Counted from the first letter of the stretch, positions 33,102 to 42,690 are shown. The stretch: DNA of 64,000 nt from JAHRVQ01 sp051278195 (GCA_051278195.1 JBNMQM010000004.1:60416-124415), one strand, 5' to 3'. Notes: generated by a model not told the origin, from the sequence alone. A program made the numbers and translations.

Positions 33102-33749
33102 ATGACTAAAGTGACCGCCAGCCGGCCATACCATCATGGAGACCTCAGACATTCGCTGATTGAAGCTGCCTGCAAGCATCTCCTGAAGTCCGGTGCGGAT
33201 ACCCTTAGTTTGCGAGCGCTAGCACGAGAAATAGGCGTGTCGCAGACTGCTCCATATCGTCATTTTGAATCCAAGTCGGCATTGTTTCGTGCCATTGCTG
33301 TGTATGGGTTCGAGTTAATGGCTGCAGAGATGTCGACAGTCGCGAAACAGCATGAAGATGACCTTGAACAAGCCTTTGTCGAAATTAGCTTGGCTTATGT
33401 TGGTTTTGCCCAGCGAAATCCTGAGAAATACCAGCTATTTTTTGATTCGTCTTTGGTGGATTTTAATCAAAGTGAAGCGTTGGTTGAGGCTGGGTCAGCA
33501 GCCTTCAGCGTTCTAACCGGCGTCATTGAACGTGGCATTGAGGAAGGCGTATTTGTGGATCGTCCGGTATTAGAGGTGGCCGGTGCGGTCTGGGCGAGTG
33601 TCCACGGCGCTGCCAGTTTGGTTTTATCCAAAGCGCCCGCAGATAATCACCATTTAGGAAGTCCCGCAATGACAGTGATGAATCAGTTGTCTGAAGATCC
33701 GCGACCCACCATCGAGCTATTCCTGAACGCAATTCGCAAGCCTTGTTAA
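33102..33749 (+). CDS. TetR/AcrR family transcriptional regulator
   Basis: 215 residues. The N-terminal helix-turn-helix is clear: YHHGDLRHSLIEAACKHLLK, LSLRALAREIGVSQTAPYRHF (about residues 10-58). The C-terminal ligand domain has the WHG-type marks (WASVHGAASLVL), common in regulators that sense hydrophobic compounds. Divergent from the RND pump operon, so it most likely represses the pump and itself until a pump substrate binds. Confidence 0.92.
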   Translation: MTKVTASRPYHHGDLRHSLIEAACKHLLKSGADTLSLRALAREIGVSQTAPYRHFESKSALFRAIAVYGFELMAAEMSTVAKQHEDDLEQAFVEISLAYVGFAQRNPEKYQLFFDSSLVDFNQSEALVEAGSAAFSVLTGVIERGIEEGVFVDRPVLEVAGAVWASVHGAASLVLSKAPADNHHLGSPAMTVMNQLSEDPRPTIELFLNAIRKPC

Positions 33750-33800
33750 CCTCTTTTTAAGCTTTTCATAAGTGACGGCTAAAGCCTGTTGTTCGATGCT

Positions 33801-35129
33801 CTAAATCGATATCTTGGCCCAGTCTCCACGGCGCCAAAAATAGCCAAAGATCAATACGTGTCCAGCTCGATAGCCGAATTGGTGCAGGCACCAGATCCCG
33901 ATTAGACCAAAACCTAGATAGGGCCCCAGCAAGTAGGCGCCAGGCACGAGTAGGCCCCACTGCGTGATGAGGTTTACCCAGGTCACCTTCTTCACGTCAC
34001 CGGCGCCATTCAGCAACGTTGCCAGCATATAGCCCATGCCATTGATGCAGATCATCAGGCCGAGGATACGTGTGGGCCAGATGGCCAGCGCTCGTGTTTC
34101 GGGGTCGTGAATCCAAATCGATAGCAGAAAGTCGGGGAATAGCCAAAATGGCATGCCTAATATGAACATGCCAATCACGCCGACTTTGATGACATCCCAT
34201 GCCCATTGAGTCGCGGAGGGGATGTCTCGCTCTCCCAATGCCTGCCCGACCAGAGTCGCGCCGGCGGTACCCAACCCCCATGCGGGTAATCCGACCAGAT
34301 TGATAAAGTTGATCAGCACGCTATAGCATGCCAGTTCTCGTGTCCCCACTAGACCCACAATTGAGTAGGTGGTGGTTAAGGCGGCGACATCGAGAAATTG
34401 TTGTAGCCCTGCCGGAATTGCGAGCCGCAACACGTTACGGACCTCCGCATTGGTTGGCCAACTCACCAGATACCCATAGGATTTACCGTTGCGAATACCC
34501 AGCAGTAAAAATAATACGGACCCAACCACCGCGGATAGCGCGGTCGCAAAGCCAGCGCCCTCGGCCCCCATCTCGGGTGCGCCGAAATTGCCGAAGATAA
34601 ATATGTAGTTAAAAAGGATGTTGGCAGCGTGCATGATGAGCAGCGATGGCAAGTAAATTCGAGATAAGCCCAGGCCATTCCAAAAGCCAGAGTTCGCGGC
34701 GATAAACCCAACAAAAACACCCTGCAAAATGATCCAGCGTATGTAGGAGACACTGATCGCTACGACCTCTGGGTCATTGTTAATCAGGGGGATAATGTAG
34801 GGGATAGCAAAGTAGAGAATAGCTGACGCGATCGGTGCAGAAATACCAATTACAAGTAGGCCAGCGGACAGATAAGGACCGCAGGCTAACAAATTCTTCT
34901 CGCCGCGACGTCTTGAAACGGTTGCCTGGACAGCAATCGAGAAGCCGTGAAAAAAACCAAGATACATAAAGGCAAAAAAGGATGAGAAACCCACGGCGCC
35001 GAGTGCAGCATCGCCCAGACTGCCCACCATGGCTGTATCCACTAAACCCACCACAACGCCCGACACCATACCGCCCATAATCGGTAAGCCGATGACAAAT
35101 ATCTTTCGAATTCTTTCCGGCTGAATCAC
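33801..35129 (-). CDS. MATE family efflux transporter
   Basis: 442 residues with about twelve membrane helices. The N-terminal repeat has GLPIMGGMVSGVVVGLVDTAMVGSLG and the second half repeats the pattern (LRLAIPAGLQQFL). It differs from the MATE at 825, so they are not recent copies. The protein exports small molecules with an ion gradient; the substrate is unknown. The start is only 9 bp from the longest possible frame of the divergent MFS gene, so their promoters overlap. Confidence 0.9.
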   Translation of the reverse strand: MIQPERIRKIFVIGLPIMGGMVSGVVVGLVDTAMVGSLGDAALGAVGFSSFFAFMYLGFFHGFSIAVQATVSRRRGEKNLLACGPYLSAGLLVIGISAPIASAILYFAIPYIIPLINNDPEVVAISVSYIRWIILQGVFVGFIAANSGFWNGLGLSRIYLPSLLIMHAANILFNYIFIFGNFGAPEMGAEGAGFATALSAVVGSVLFLLLGIRNGKSYGYLVSWPTNAEVRNVLRLAIPAGLQQFLDVAALTTTYSIVGLVGTRELACYSVLINFINLVGLPAWGLGTAGATLVGQALGERDIPSATQWAWDVIKVGVIGMFILGMPFWLFPDFLLSIWIHDPETRALAIWPTRILGLMICINGMGYMLATLLNGAGDVKKVTWVNLITQWGLLVPGAYLLGPYLGFGLIGIWCLHQFGYRAGHVLIFGYFWRRGDWAKISI

Positions 35130-35137
35130 TGTCCAAC

Positions 35138-36454
35138 GTGCTCGTTCTGGCGGTCGGCAATCATAGCAGTCGATCTCTCAACTTGTACGGGTTAGCATTA
35201 TTCAGTTCTGTTATTAAGGAAGTGGATATCAATAGCGTAGACCCCGGTGCTCCGACTGTAAGCAGCGTGATGACACCGGCACGATGGTATTTTTTGAGCG
35301 TTGCATCATTTGTCATTCCGATGGGGATTCAAACGGTGTTGTTTCCATGGTTGCTCGCAATTGAACTGCAGCTGGGTGCGCGTGAGCTTGGGCTTGGTCA
35401 GATGGCGTTACAGATTCCAGCGCTGTTCTTGATTCTGATTGGTGGTTTTCTCGCGGATCGGCTCGATGCACGCAAGATGTTGATCTCGCTGCATCTGATT
35501 GCCATTCTACCCCCGCTGACGCTTGCCTTGTTCATTTCGAACGACGTCTTAAGCTTCGCCTTGATGATCGCGTATGCGCTCAGCATGGGCGTGGTAACGG
35601 CGTTTTCTCAACCCGCGCGAGATAAATTACTCAGTGCTATAGCGGGAGATCAAATACAACGAACTGTCACTATCGCGATGGGACTGACGTTCGGCGCGCA
35701 AATTTTTGGCTTTGGCATCGCGAGTTTAGCGGAAGTTGCGGGTGCTGAACTGTTGCTTGTGGTTATGGCGGCAATTTTACTGTCCGGTATATATGCCTCA
35801 TTCAAGCTGCCTGCATCGCCCGGTAATTCCGATAAATCTAGCAGTATGCGCAAGTCTATTGCTGAAGGTTTACGCATCGTTTTTGAATCTGAAAAAATGC
35901 GTGCCAGTGCGATAATGCTAGCAACCCTTAGTGTATTTTATGGCGGCACATTTATGGTCTTGAACCCGTTAATTGTTCGAGATGTTTACCAGGGCGGCGC
36001 CACGGAGATTTCTTTATCGTTTGCCTGCTTTATGTCTGGCACGGTACTCACGTCCGTTGTCTTAGTGACTCTAGGCGGCTTAAAGAACCCAGGGCTTGGG
36101 ATGATTCTCGCGGCGAGTATCGCTGGCCTCATGCTCGGGATCACTGCACTTGGACTGCCATTTATGGGTTATCTTGCGGTGCTATTTGCTTGGGGTTGTT
36201 GTGGTGGTCTGGCGATGAGCATGGGCAGAACGATCATGCAAGAACTTGCACCAGAATCGCATCGAGCCAGAGTCCTGTCTGTCCTATCTTTGGCCAATGT
36301 GGGCGCACTGCCATTCGGTGCTGCCTTAATGGGGTTCTGTGCTGAATATCTCGGTATACTCAACAGCTTTTTGGTGGCCGTGGCGGGTGTCTGGTTGATA
36401 ACAGCTTATGTCGCCACGCGTACCCGACTCGCCTATCTAGATTTAGACACTTAA
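35138..36454 (+). CDS. Major facilitator superfamily transporter
   Basis: Up to 438 residues; the true start is uncertain. The frame opens at 35138, but the first hydrophobic helix begins near residue 50 (WYFLSVASFVIPMG), so ATG 35270 or a GTG near 35222 (after AAGGAA) may be used. Twelve membrane helices, with the MFS A-motif-like GGFLADRLDARKM between helices 2 and 3. Secondary carrier of small molecules across the inner membrane; the similarity to Bcr/EntS-like drug or siderophore exporters is only general. It is followed by a 14-bp duplication and a hydrolase gene. Confidence 0.85.
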   Translation: MLVLAVGNHSSRSLNLYGLALFSSVIKEVDINSVDPGAPTVSSVMTPARWYFLSVASFVIPMGIQTVLFPWLLAIELQLGARELGLGQMALQIPALFLILIGGFLADRLDARKMLISLHLIAILPPLTLALFISNDVLSFALMIAYALSMGVVTAFSQPARDKLLSAIAGDQIQRTVTIAMGLTFGAQIFGFGIASLAEVAGAELLLVVMAAILLSGIYASFKLPASPGNSDKSSSMRKSIAEGLRIVFESEKMRASAIMLATLSVFYGGTFMVLNPLIVRDVYQGGATEISLSFACFMSGTVLTSVVLVTLGGLKNPGLGMILAASIAGLMLGITALGLPFMGYLAVLFAWGCCGGLAMSMGRTIMQELAPESHRARVLSVLSLANVGALPFGAALMGFCAEYLGILNSFLVAVAGVWLITAYVATRTRLAYLDLDT

Positions 36455-36476
36455 GCGACGACAATTTACGAGCAAC

Positions 36477-36504
36477 AAATTTATAGAAACAAATTTATAG
36501 AAAC
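36477..36504. repeat. Two identical 14-bp tandem units after the MFS gene
   Basis: AAATTTATAGAAAC occurs at 36477 and 36491 back to back, 22 bp after the MFS stop. A diverged copy (AATTTACGAGCAAC) precedes it, so the array may once have been longer. Confidence 0.85.
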
Positions 36505-36531
36505 AACATCAGCGACAACAGGAAATTGATT

Positions 36532-37407
36532 TTGCGACAGCCCATTGAGCACTATGGTGATCTTAATAATACGCGTTTTTGCTGGTTTGAGTGGGGCACC
36601 CCCAATTCAGACCCGACCATTGTCTTAATTCATGCGACTGGATTTCATGCCCGTTGTTGGGACCAGGTGGTTGCCCATTTGGGTGATCGACATGTCCTGG
36701 CCTTGGACCTGCGCCACCACGGGCGTAGCGAAAAGGGCGACCCCTGTGGTTGGGAAGTCTATAGCACCGATGTGATCGCTTTTATCGAAGCTCAAGATCT
36801 CGACAACATTGTTCTCGTCGGTCATTCAATGGGTGGTTACTGTGCGGCAAATGCACTCTGTGAAATAGGGCACCGTGTTACCGAAACAGTATTGGTCGAC
36901 CCAGTAATAATGGACCCGGAAACCTACACTGATACACACGAGCGTCATGAGTCGTTTTTAAATGATGATAACGAGCATCCCGTGGCGCGCAGACGAAATC
37001 ATTTTGTTGATGCTGATGCGATGTATAAGAACTTTGAAGGTAGAGGCAGCTATGCGTCCTGGAAGCCCGAGGCTTTGCATGACTATTGCGAACACGGTCT
37101 TCAATCCGACGAGGAAAACGGCGGCTATAAATTAGCTTGCCCGCCGCACCTTGAAGCCTCGATCTATATGGGTAGCATGAGCCAGCCGATTTTTGATGGG
37201 TTTGGAAAAGTGACTGTCCCGGTCACGATAATGCGTGCTAAGCGAGTAGAAGTAAGGACGACTTTAGATTTTACCTTGTCCCCAACCTGGCCAGGGTTAG
37301 CCGCGCAATTTATGAATGGTCGAGACGTCTATTTACCAGAACTCACCCACTTTATGCCAATGCAGGCACCTGAACTTGTTGCGCAGTACATACTCGGTGA
37401 ACGCTAG
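36532..37407 (+). CDS. Alpha/beta hydrolase
   Basis: I choose TTG 36532 because AGGA stands about 9 bp upstream; TTG 36526 is too close to it. About 291 residues. Motifs in order: HATGFHARCWD (oxyanion hole), ALDLRHHGRSEKGD, nucleophile elbow GHSMGG (about residue 100), and the catalytic His in ELTHFMPM near the end; an acid residue is expected in the region 225-250. This is a lipase/esterase/epoxide hydrolase-type fold with a cap domain (about 125-215). Cytoplasmic. The substrate is not predictable; follows the MFS gene after 77 bp. Confidence 0.88.
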   Translation: MRQPIEHYGDLNNTRFCWFEWGTPNSDPTIVLIHATGFHARCWDQVVAHLGDRHVLALDLRHHGRSEKGDPCGWEVYSTDVIAFIEAQDLDNIVLVGHSMGGYCAANALCEIGHRVTETVLVDPVIMDPETYTDTHERHESFLNDDNEHPVARRRNHFVDADAMYKNFEGRGSYASWKPEALHDYCEHGLQSDEENGGYKLACPPHLEASIYMGSMSQPIFDGFGKVTVPVTIMRAKRVEVRTTLDFTLSPTWPGLAAQFMNGRDVYLPELTHFMPMQAPELVAQYILGER

Positions 37408-37429
37408 TTCAGAACATGACCCCTGGCTG

Positions 37430-40123
37430 TTAGAGGTTGCTGAAAAGTTGCTGTAGATCGGCCAGTCGTATGGGCTTGGTGAGAAACTGATCCATGCCGA
37501 TGTCATGCGCTTTTTTGCGATGCTCCGGCAGCACATTGGCTGTAAGTGCTACAATTTCGACGTGACTGTCGCCCTCGGATTCGTAGGCTCTTATGAGGCG
37601 CGTCGCGTCATAGCCGTCGACCTGTGGCATTTCACAGTCCATAAGAATTAAGTCAAATGGATTACGATTGGTCTGCTGCTGCAAGTAATAACGGTAAGCT
37701 TCATCACCGTTGTTGGCAAGCGTCGGTTGTATGCCAAGCCTGTTTAGCATGCCGCAAATGACTTTCTGATTGATTTCGTTGTCTTCGGCTACCAGTACAC
37801 GAAGGTCTGAGGGACGTGGTCCATACATGGGTTCCTCTTCAATGACGTCCGTGGCACTGACTGAACAGAATAGTTCCTCAAGACACGTCAGCAGAGCACC
37901 AGGACATATAGGCTCTTCGAGAACATAGTCCACGCCATCAGAAGCTTGTTGGTGGCTCTTTGATGTTCTCGCCAACTGAATAACTAAGAAATTTTGATCA
38001 GTTGATAAGTCGCGAGTCGCTACCGGTGTGGTGGTTAAAATCACGTCCAGTTCGGGTTGTTTGTGAATAACAGCTTTCGCCTCATCAATATTGGCCGCAT
38101 TGAATACCTGGATACCCCAATCTTCCATCGTCTTAGCAAGGCTTTGGCGTTTGGCATCAATCGGTTCATAGATTAATGCGTGTAGCTGGCGGATTTTTTC
38201 GGGGACGATGTCCAATAAGATCTCATCGTCCGAGTCGCCCATTGGAAGTCGGACAATAAATTCGCTACCAATTCCTGCTTCTGAATTGACAGTAATACTG
38301 CCGCTCATGATATTACAGAGATCCCGACAGATCGAAAGCCCTAGCCCAGACCCGCCGAATTTTCGGTTGGTGGATTTATCGGCCTGACTGAAGGTGGAAA
38401 AAATATGCTGCTGGTCATGCTCCGAGATGCCGATGCCGGTGTCTCGGATAGCGATCACTAAGTTTGAATTTTCGCGGTAGAAATTCAAGGCGATTTGGCC
38501 ATCAGACGTAAATTTGAAAGCGTTGCCAAGTAAGTTGACGACGATCTGACGGATTCGCGTCGGGTCACCCCATACGGCAACAGGTAATGTATTGTCGATA
38601 TTAACGAGGAGTGGGATTTTTTTCTGCTGTGACATTGCGGCAAACACGAGCACGGTATCTGACGTAAAGCGGTTCAGATCGATAGGTATTCGTTCCAACT
38701 CTAGTTTGCCGGATTGGATTTTACTGTAGTCGAGAATGTCATCCAAGATTGTCAGTAACGCGGCTGCCGAACTGTATATCGCAGAGACGTAATTTTTTTG
38801 TTGCGTGTCCATGCGAGTGTTGTTGAGCAGTTCGGTCATGCCGAGCACGCCATTCATGGGGGTTCTAATTTCGTGGCTCATAGTGGCTAAGAAGGATGAC
38901 TTGGCCTGACTCTCCCTCGTTGCCTCTTCTTGTTTCTCCGATGTTTTGCGGAATCGTTCACCCAGTGCGTAGGTCATTACCATCATCCAGACGAACTGAC
39001 CAAACTGAGGGCCGTATGAGACGATTTGGTTCAGGAGAGTGGCGTCGTTATATAGGCCCATGCCTTGCATTCCCATAAACGCAAAGATCAGCAGCGTCGC
39101 TGAGTAGCCGCCTGCATAAAACAATGCGTCTCGCTGTTTTGCTAAAGCCATCGGAACGAGCGCGCAGAGCTGAAAAAGGAAAAAACTAGTATTCACAACC
39201 GTCAGCAGGATCACTAAAAGGTTGGTTTGAATGTAAAACTCCAATGGTAAAAGTACAACCCAGATCGCGATAAAGAGGTTGATGCCAGTGTTAAGAGAGG
39301 GCCATCGCTCTTTTAGTAACAGGAATTCGGCAAAGAATTTGGCGAACGCGATTGAGCTAAGGTTTATGCAGAACCACCAAATTAAGTCCCGGGTATTCGC
39401 TTGGAGTTCTGGAAGGTAGCTTAGGGCAGACCCGTCGCGAATGGCCCAGGTGAGTGTATAAGCGAAGATACTGCTAGCGAACCACAGATAGATCGGCAGT
39501 TTCGTTGTGGTCAGTAAAATTAGGGCGTAAAGAAAAATGCCTAGTGCCGCGCCGTAAAATATATGCGATACCTGAGTCTTTAGAACCAGTCCTTCGAGGT
39601 GATAGACAGGTTCTTCCAATAAAAGGTCGTAATCAGCTAGCGGCGCATCTAAATATAGGTAGTAGGTTTCAATCGAATAGCTGTCGAGTCCAACGGAGAA
39701 AGTGTTGAGCGCGCCAGTGGATGGTCTGATTGGGTTGTCAGGGCCCGTCATGGGTGTCTGGTATAAGCGAGCCTCACGCATCATGGGGCTTCGGTAGCTT
39801 AACAGTCGTCGTAGGTTATGATTGCTATCGTTGCGCAAACTGAACTTCAACCAAGCGCCGTTGACCGGGAGATTACTTTCCGCCAGATCTTGGAAGAGGT
39901 GATCGAGGTCCCCGCGGATGACGGCCAGGGTGGAGAACTTTCGACTCGGGTCTGTTAGGACTGTCGCAAACGGAAGGATGCTGACTTGATCTGAATCAGG
40001 ATCGATCAACGCGGTGCGCACCATGTTGTTTTTGGCATTGTCCATCGCGTAGGCGGCAGGAATACCCGCTAGGCAGCATAAGCCCGCGGCTACGAAAAAA
40101 ATGCGTAGCAAGAGAATCGGCAT
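37430..40123 (-). CDS. Hybrid sensor histidine kinase with 7TMR-DISM sensor and two receiver domains
   Basis: I start at ATG 40123, where a signal peptide begins (MPILLLRIFFVAAGLCC), giving 897 residues; the longer frame to 40189 overlaps pdxA. Layout: periplasmic DISMED2-like sensor (about 30-180), seven membrane helices (about 190-390), HisKA with MSHEIRTPMNG (phospho-His near 415), HATPase with NLLGNAFKF, DTGIGIS and GSGLGLS, then two receivers. The first receiver (about 640-755) lacks the phospho-acceptor Asp (DVILTTTPVAT), while the second (about 775-895) is complete with VAEDNEINQK and LILMDCEMPQVDG. It probably senses an extracytoplasmic signal and passes phosphate to a separate Hpt protein. 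Divergent from pdxA. Confidence 0.93.
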   Translation of the reverse strand: MPILLLRIFFVAAGLCCLAGIPAAYAMDNAKNNMVRTALIDPDSDQVSILPFATVLTDPSRKFSTLAVIRGDLDHLFQDLAESNLPVNGAWLKFSLRNDSNHNLRRLLSYRSPMMREARLYQTPMTGPDNPIRPSTGALNTFSVGLDSYSIETYYLYLDAPLADYDLLLEEPVYHLEGLVLKTQVSHIFYGAALGIFLYALILLTTTKLPIYLWFASSIFAYTLTWAIRDGSALSYLPELQANTRDLIWWFCINLSSIAFAKFFAEFLLLKERWPSLNTGINLFIAIWVVLLPLEFYIQTNLLVILLTVVNTSFFLFQLCALVPMALAKQRDALFYAGGYSATLLIFAFMGMQGMGLYNDATLLNQIVSYGPQFGQFVWMMVMTYALGERFRKTSEKQEEATRESQAKSSFLATMSHEIRTPMNGVLGMTELLNNTRMDTQQKNYVSAIYSSAAALLTILDDILDYSKIQSGKLELERIPIDLNRFTSDTVLVFAAMSQQKKIPLLVNIDNTLPVAVWGDPTRIRQIVVNLLGNAFKFTSDGQIALNFYRENSNLVIAIRDTGIGISEHDQQHIFSTFSQADKSTNRKFGGSGLGLSICRDLCNIMSGSITVNSEAGIGSEFIVRLPMGDSDDEILLDIVPEKIRQLHALIYEPIDAKRQSLAKTMEDWGIQVFNAANIDEAKAVIHKQPELDVILTTTPVATRDLSTDQNFLVIQLARTSKSHQQASDGVDYVLEEPICPGALLTCLEELFCSVSATDVIEEEPMYGPRPSDLRVLVAEDNEINQKVICGMLNRLGIQPTLANNGDEAYRYYLQQQTNRNPFDLILMDCEMPQVDGYDATRLIRAYESEGDSHVEIVALTANVLPEHRKKAHDIGMDQFLTKPIRLADLQQLFSNL

Positions 40124-40173
40124 TGACTGAGTGTAGTTGAGGTTCGAGTTTCGACACTTTACTGGAGTAAAAA

Positions 40174-41178
40174 ATGAGCAAAAAGCCACGTTTAGCTGTG
40201 ACTATGGGCGACCCAGCAGGAATTGGTGCTGAAGTGGTCGTTAAAGCGTTCCAACATGCCTCCATCTATACCGATGCCATACCTTTTGTGCTGGGCAGCG
40301 AGGCTTGCTTGAGACTTGCGATGGCAAGCGCCAACCTAGAAATACCGATTCGAGTGCGTCAAAAACTTGACGAAATTGAAGGCGAAGCAGGCGTTCTAGA
40401 ACTGATCGAGCCGGTGTCGTTTGATATGAACCAGCATGTTTACGGCAAAGTCAGCGCAGCAGCGGGCAAAGCGGCAGTAGGTTACTTCGAATCCGCGGTC
40501 ACTATGGCGTTAGCCGGACATATTCAGGGTGTCGTAACCTGCCCAATCAACAAGGAGGCGGTGCATGCCGCGGGCTTTATTGGTGATATTGGTCACCAGG
40601 AGATATTAGCCAGGATGTGCGGCAGTACACTGACCGCGACGATGCTGATGACGGCCGGATTGAAAGTCGCTCACTTATCGACTCACAAGTCTCTGATCGA
40701 GGCTGCTCGTTATGTGACTCAACCTGTACTCGTGGAAAAATTGCAACTTACAGCCGACCACATGACCCGGTGGATGGGTCGGCAGCCCAGGATTGCGGTG
40801 GCTGCACTCAACCCTCATGGCGGTGAGGGTGGCATGTTGGGGCGCGAAGAAATCGACGAAATTGCCCCGGCGGTGCAAGCAGCCTGCGAAGCTGGGCTCG
40901 ATGTTGTTGGTCCGTTTCCAGGAGATTCTGTTTTTTATCGTGCCGTCGCCGGTGAATTCGATGCGGTGCTTGCGCTCTACCATGACCAGGGCCATATCGC
41001 GATAAAGATGCATAACTTTGAAGAAAGCATCACCGCTACGATGGGTATTCCCTTTGTCCGTACGTCCGTTGATCACGGTACCGCGTTCGATATTGCGGGT
41101 CAGAACCTCGCGGATGCACAGGGTTTAGGGCGTGCGCTCGAAGCCGCCATCGCGATGCTAAATGGACGTTTGAGCTGA
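40174..41178 (+). CDS. pdxA: PdxA family dehydrogenase (4-hydroxythreonine-4-phosphate dehydrogenase or PdxA2)
   Basis: 334 residues from ATG with GGAGT upstream. Family signatures are all present: GDPAGIGAEVV, HKSLIEAARYV, ALNPHGGEGGMLGREE, GPFPGDSVF, LYHDQGHIAIKM and RTSVDHGTAFDIAG. PdxA oxidises 4-phosphohydroxy-threonine in pyridoxal phosphate synthesis. The YHDQGHI and FDIAG variants resemble PdxA2 enzymes acting on D-threonate or D-erythronate 4-phosphate, and the usual surA-pdxA-ksgA neighbours are missing, so the second role is a real alternative. It stands alone, divergent from a histidine kinase. Confidence 0.88.
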   Translation: MSKKPRLAVTMGDPAGIGAEVVVKAFQHASIYTDAIPFVLGSEACLRLAMASANLEIPIRVRQKLDEIEGEAGVLELIEPVSFDMNQHVYGKVSAAAGKAAVGYFESAVTMALAGHIQGVVTCPINKEAVHAAGFIGDIGHQEILARMCGSTLTATMLMTAGLKVAHLSTHKSLIEAARYVTQPVLVEKLQLTADHMTRWMGRQPRIAVAALNPHGGEGGMLGREEIDEIAPAVQAACEAGLDVVGPFPGDSVFYRAVAGEFDAVLALYHDQGHIAIKMHNFEESITATMGIPFVRTSVDHGTAFDIAGQNLADAQGLGRALEAAIAMLNGRLS

Positions 41179-41508
41179 TTTTCGTGATTTTTTCCACCTG
41201 GTTAGGCATCTTTCGTAGCACTTACGTGAGCACTTCTCTAAATGCGGAGTATGAATTTGGCAGCAAGCAATGCCTTATGCGCTTATTCGCCCGACTTTGC
41301 TTGACCTATCAGCCTCATTTCTAATGTGTCAAAGCCGACCTTTTTTGGTACTGTAAGCGCCATCAATACGCCGGTTAAGGGGAGCACGGTCTATATAGCC
41401 GTATCCCTGATAAATGTAGCGGTATTCTAGACGGCATAGCGTCTATGGAACCGAGCGGTAATTTGTGAATTATCGCAACCAAATTTGAAAGACGAGGAGT
41501 AGCACCGC
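41179..41508. other. Intergenic region before the second acyl-CoA dehydrogenase
   Basis: The 330 bp contain only frames shorter than about 25 codons. The last 20 bp carry the ribosome site GACGAGGAG for the acyl-CoA dehydrogenase. No clear terminator hairpin with a T run is seen after pdxA, and no convincing -35/-10 pair could be picked by eye. Confidence 0.5.
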
Positions 41509-42639
41509 ATGCCATTGGTATTAAACGAAGAACAAAATATGTTGAAGGACGCAGCGAAAGATTTCTGCACCAACAGCACGCCTATCACCCAGCTTCGTAA
41601 GCTGCGCGATGATAAAAATGAAGTAGGGTTCGACAACGCAACTTGGCAGCAAATGGTTGAACTTGGTTGGGCTGGCATTACTGTTCCTGAAGACTTCGGT
41701 GGTCTAGGGTTCGGTTTTATGGGCCTTGGTGTTGTCATGCAGGAATGTGGTCGCACTTTGACTGCTTCACCGTTACTGGCGACCGCTGTGCTTGGCACGA
41801 GTGCAATTCTTCATGGCGGTACCGACGAGCAAAAAACAGAGCTGCTGGGACAGGTTGCCGGCGGTGAATTGCTATTAGCTCTCGCTCTAGAAGAGACCCC
41901 ACATCACAGTCCTTATGGCGCAGCAGCAAAAGCAGAAAAATCAGGCGCTGGTTACAAGGTCACTGGCAAAAAGACATTTGTACTAGACGGACATGTTGCC
42001 AATAAGATTGTTGTGGTTGCGCGTACCTCAGGCAATTCCGGTGACCGAGACGGTCTGACGCTGGTTTTGGTTGATGCTAATGCAAGCGGCGTCAAAGTCA
42101 CCCGTACTTTTATGGCGGATAGCCGTAATGCAGCCAATATTGAGTTCGATGGCGCTGAAGGCGCATTGCTAGGCGAAGAAGGCAAGGGTGCTGATGTATT
42201 GGATAAGACATTGGATGCCGGTCGCATTCTACTTGCGGCCGAAATGCTCGGTAGTATCGAAGAATGCTTTGAACGAACTGTGGAATACCTCAAGGTTCGT
42301 GAACAGTTTGGCGTTCCTATTGGCTCCTTCCAGGGCTTAAAGCACCGCGCAGCTCAAATGTTTTGTGAAGTAGAGCTTTCAAAATCAGTAGTTCTTGAAG
42401 CACTGAGTGCACTGGACGAAAATTCTGATCAACTACCAGAGCTCGCAAGTCTTGCGAAAGCTCGACTCAATGATACTTACCACCTCGTGAGCAGTGAAGG
42501 TGTCCAAATGCATGGTGGTATCGGGATGACTGATGAGTATGAGATTGGTTTCTTCCTGAAGCGTTCGCGAGTCTGTGAACAGACTTTCGGTAACAGCGCG
42601 TTCCATCGTGACCGTTACGGCGAAGTTCAGGGCTACTAG
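41509..42639 (+). CDS. Acyl-CoA dehydrogenase family protein
   Basis: 376 residues with GAGGAG upstream of the ATG. The N-terminal helical domain (LNEEQNMLKDAAKDF), the mid beta domain (ALALEETPHHSPYG, GYKVTGKKTFVLDGHVANKIVVVARTSG) and the C-terminal helical domain with REQFGVPIGSFQGLKHR and MHGGIGMTDEYEIGFFLKR are all there. The C-terminus (FGNSAFHRDRYGEV) lacks the YEG Glu of medium-chain enzymes, as in FadE-type and sterol-side-chain paralogues. It oxidises an unknown acyl-CoA with FAD. It is not linked to the other dehydrogenase at 10025. A palindromic terminator follows. Confidence 0.92.
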   Translation: MPLVLNEEQNMLKDAAKDFCTNSTPITQLRKLRDDKNEVGFDNATWQQMVELGWAGITVPEDFGGLGFGFMGLGVVMQECGRTLTASPLLATAVLGTSAILHGGTDEQKTELLGQVAGGELLLALALEETPHHSPYGAAAKAEKSGAGYKVTGKKTFVLDGHVANKIVVVARTSGNSGDRDGLTLVLVDANASGVKVTRTFMADSRNAANIEFDGAEGALLGEEGKGADVLDKTLDAGRILLAAEMLGSIEECFERTVEYLKVREQFGVPIGSFQGLKHRAAQMFCEVELSKSVVLEALSALDENSDQLPELASLAKARLNDTYHLVSSEGVQMHGGIGMTDEYEIGFFLKRSRVCEQTFGNSAFHRDRYGEVQGY

Positions 42640-42690
42640 GATCTGATCTGGTATTAGCCAGGAAAAAAGAGCCTAAGAAATAGGTAAACC

